The notes under the pieces were generated by a model that saw nothing but the letters and a program-made list of their open reading frames with translations, was not told where the DNA came from and searched no databases. Of a DNA stretch of 64,000 nt, positions 62,794 through 64,000 are shown piece by piece (positions within the stretch are counted from its first letter, which is position 1; the number at the start of each line of letters is the position of its first letter). A program made the position numbers and the translations under genes. The DNA comes from Streptomyces apocyni (GTDB lineage: Bacteria > Actinomycetota > Actinomycetes > Streptomycetales > Streptomycetaceae). The stretch lies in NCBI RefSeq assembly GCF_009739465.1, contig NZ_WHOM01000046.1:37618-101617 (forward strand), read 5' to 3'.

Positions 62794-62799
62794 CCGTTT

Positions 62800-62809
62800 G
62801 GTCTAGACC
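62800..62809. promoter_or_regulatory. 10-bp palindrome GGTCTAGACC
   Basis: A perfect palindrome in the 61-bp gap between the FUSC-like and lactonase genes; possible operator. Confidence 0.35.
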
Positions 62810-62854
62810 GCCTGCTACCGTCTGCCGGAAACTGGCCGACGGAGGGGTTCGGAT

Positions 62855-63973
62855 ATGGGCGGCATGCGGGCGTACATCGGTTCCTTCACCTCTGCGGGCG
62901 GCCGTGGCATCACCACGGCCAGCATCGACGAGGACACCGGAGCCCTCACCGCGCTGAGCGCGACGGACGTGCTCGCCGACCCCTCCTACCTCGCGTTGTC
63001 GGACGACGGCGAGGTGCTCTACGCCGTGAGTGAGAGCGAGCGGGGCCAGGTCGCCGCCTTCGGCGTGCGCGCCGAGCGGCCGGAGCCACTGGGCGCGCCA
63101 GTCGCCGTGGGCGGGGCGAGCCCCACCCACCTCGCGTTGGCCGCGGGGCATCTGGTCACCGCGAACTACGGCTCGGGGAGCGTGTCCTGGCTGCCAGTCC
63201 GCGCGGGTGGCCAGCTCGGCGCGGCAGGGGCAGGGGCAGGGGTACTGCGGCACACGGGCTCGGGCCCCGACCCGGAGCGCCAGCGGGGGCCGCACGCGCA
63301 CCAGGTGCTGCCCGACCCCAGTGGACGCTGGGTGCTCAGCGTCGACCTCGGTACGGACTCCGTACGGGTCTGCTCGCTCGTCGCGTCGGAGGCGGTCGCG
63401 GGGAAGGCGGTCGAGGGAGGGGCAGTCACGGGGGAGGCAATAACGGGGGAGGCAGGGGCGCTCGCTGAGCTGCGGACGCACCGGGAGGTGGTGCTGCGGC
63501 CCGGCAGCGGACCCCGCCACCTGGCGTTCCACCCGCGCGGCGATCTCGCGTACGTGGTGCATGAGCTCTCCGCGACCGTGACCTGCTGCCGCTGGGACGC
63601 CCAGGCGGGGCATCTGGAGCCGCTCGGTGAGACGCGGCTGCTGCACGGCGGCCCGGTCGCCGGAGACGCGTACCCGTCCGGTCTGGTGGTCTCCACGGAC
63701 GGCCGGTTCCTGTGGGCCGCCACACGCGGCCAGGACGTGATCTCCGTGCTGGCGCTGGACGGGGACGGCGTACGGCCACGGCTCGTCACGACGGTGGCGT
63801 CCGGCGGGCACTGGCCGCGTGACCTCGCGCTGCACCCCTCGGGGCGGTTTCTGTACGCGGCCCATGAGCGCTCGGGCGACGTCACCTGGTTCGCGGTCGA
63901 CCCGGAGTCGGGTGCCCTGCGGCGGGCGGGGGCGATCGAGGCGCCCGCGGCGTCGTGCGTGGTCTTCGGCTGA
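62855..63973 (+). CDS. Lactonase-family beta-propeller (6-phosphogluconolactonase-like)
   Basis: 372 aa seven-bladed propeller of the YbhE/Pgl group: AYIGSFTSAGGRGI, LSDDGEVLYAVSE, HPRGDLAYVVHEL, RGQDVISV and GHWPRDLALHPSGRFLYAA. Hydrolyses 6-phosphogluconolactone or related lactones. A Gly/Ala/Glu repeat inserts around 185-202. GGAGGGG 8 nt before the ATG. Confidence 0.9.
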   Translation: MGGMRAYIGSFTSAGGRGITTASIDEDTGALTALSATDVLADPSYLALSDDGEVLYAVSESERGQVAAFGVRAERPEPLGAPVAVGGASPTHLALAAGHLVTANYGSGSVSWLPVRAGGQLGAAGAGAGVLRHTGSGPDPERQRGPHAHQVLPDPSGRWVLSVDLGTDSVRVCSLVASEAVAGKAVEGGAVTGEAITGEAGALAELRTHREVVLRPGSGPRHLAFHPRGDLAYVVHELSATVTCCRWDAQAGHLEPLGETRLLHGGPVAGDAYPSGLVVSTDGRFLWAATRGQDVISVLALDGDGVRPRLVTTVASGGHWPRDLALHPSGRFLYAAHERSGDVTWFAVDPESGALRRAGAIEAPAASCVVFG

Positions 63974-64000
63974 GAGCGGGCCTGACAGCAGCGGCGCGGG

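Overview
The window looks like a Streptomyces chromosome. It is strongly GC-rich with G/C-biased third codon positions, has many GTG starts, and carries Tat and lipoprotein signals, SARP and LAL regulators, Ser/Thr kinases, a terpene synthase-P450 pair and a divergent extra EF-Tu of the Tuf3 type. From memory, unchecked, the order FabG-like/FabG-like/SBP/Ung/Lnt/UppP/Tuf3 recalls the S. coelicolor SCO1346-SCO1320 region. No rRNA, tRNA, CRISPR array or intact integrase was seen.

Layout. 1-20.5 kb is an accessory, secretion-rich block: a PP2C phosphatase cut by the window edge, a HAD phosphatase, a phosphoribosyltransferase/hydrolase frame running without a stop into an NfeD gene, an SPFH protein, two secreted esterases, an Ntn-type acylase, a lipoprotein, an I36 inhibitor, an FHA protein with a membrane kinase, and a LuxR-SARP hybrid regulator. 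Three exported proteins (M23 peptidase, GH43-like, lysozyme-like) each end in the same seven-repeat beta-propeller lectin module.

20.6-27.5 kb is a low-density island bounded by a perfect 108-bp direct repeat. The repeat is the 5' end of a HipA-like kinase gene: truncated on the left, intact on the right. Inside are a VapBC pair, a decayed FAD-dependent oxidase, a histidine kinase/response regulator/membrane protein operon, a 44-codon ORF and an IS5-type transposase scar. 27.5-55.3 kb is mostly housekeeping: HipA-like/DUF3037 pair, two SDRs, ABC binding protein, Ung, Gfo/Idh/MocA, Lnt, UppP, TVP38, Tuf3, methyltransferase-like protein, MFS, GH3 glucosidase, hexapeptide proteins, EamA exporter, XRE-cupin regulator, YbaK deacylase, CoA-binding protein, and a Ser/Thr kinase with an extracellular peptidoglycan-binding domain. 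55.6-61.1 kb is a small terpene locus (class I terpene synthase, overlapping P450, LAL regulator). The end holds a FUSC-like membrane protein and a lactonase-type beta-propeller.

Working together. The first 20 kb can be read as an extracellular peptidoglycan/glycan-processing set next to phospho-signalling genes (PP2C, FHA, kinase) and a pathway-type regulator; this grouping is inference. Many genes in the window appear leaderless: a TAnnnT-like -10 box sits 6-7 nt before the start codon.
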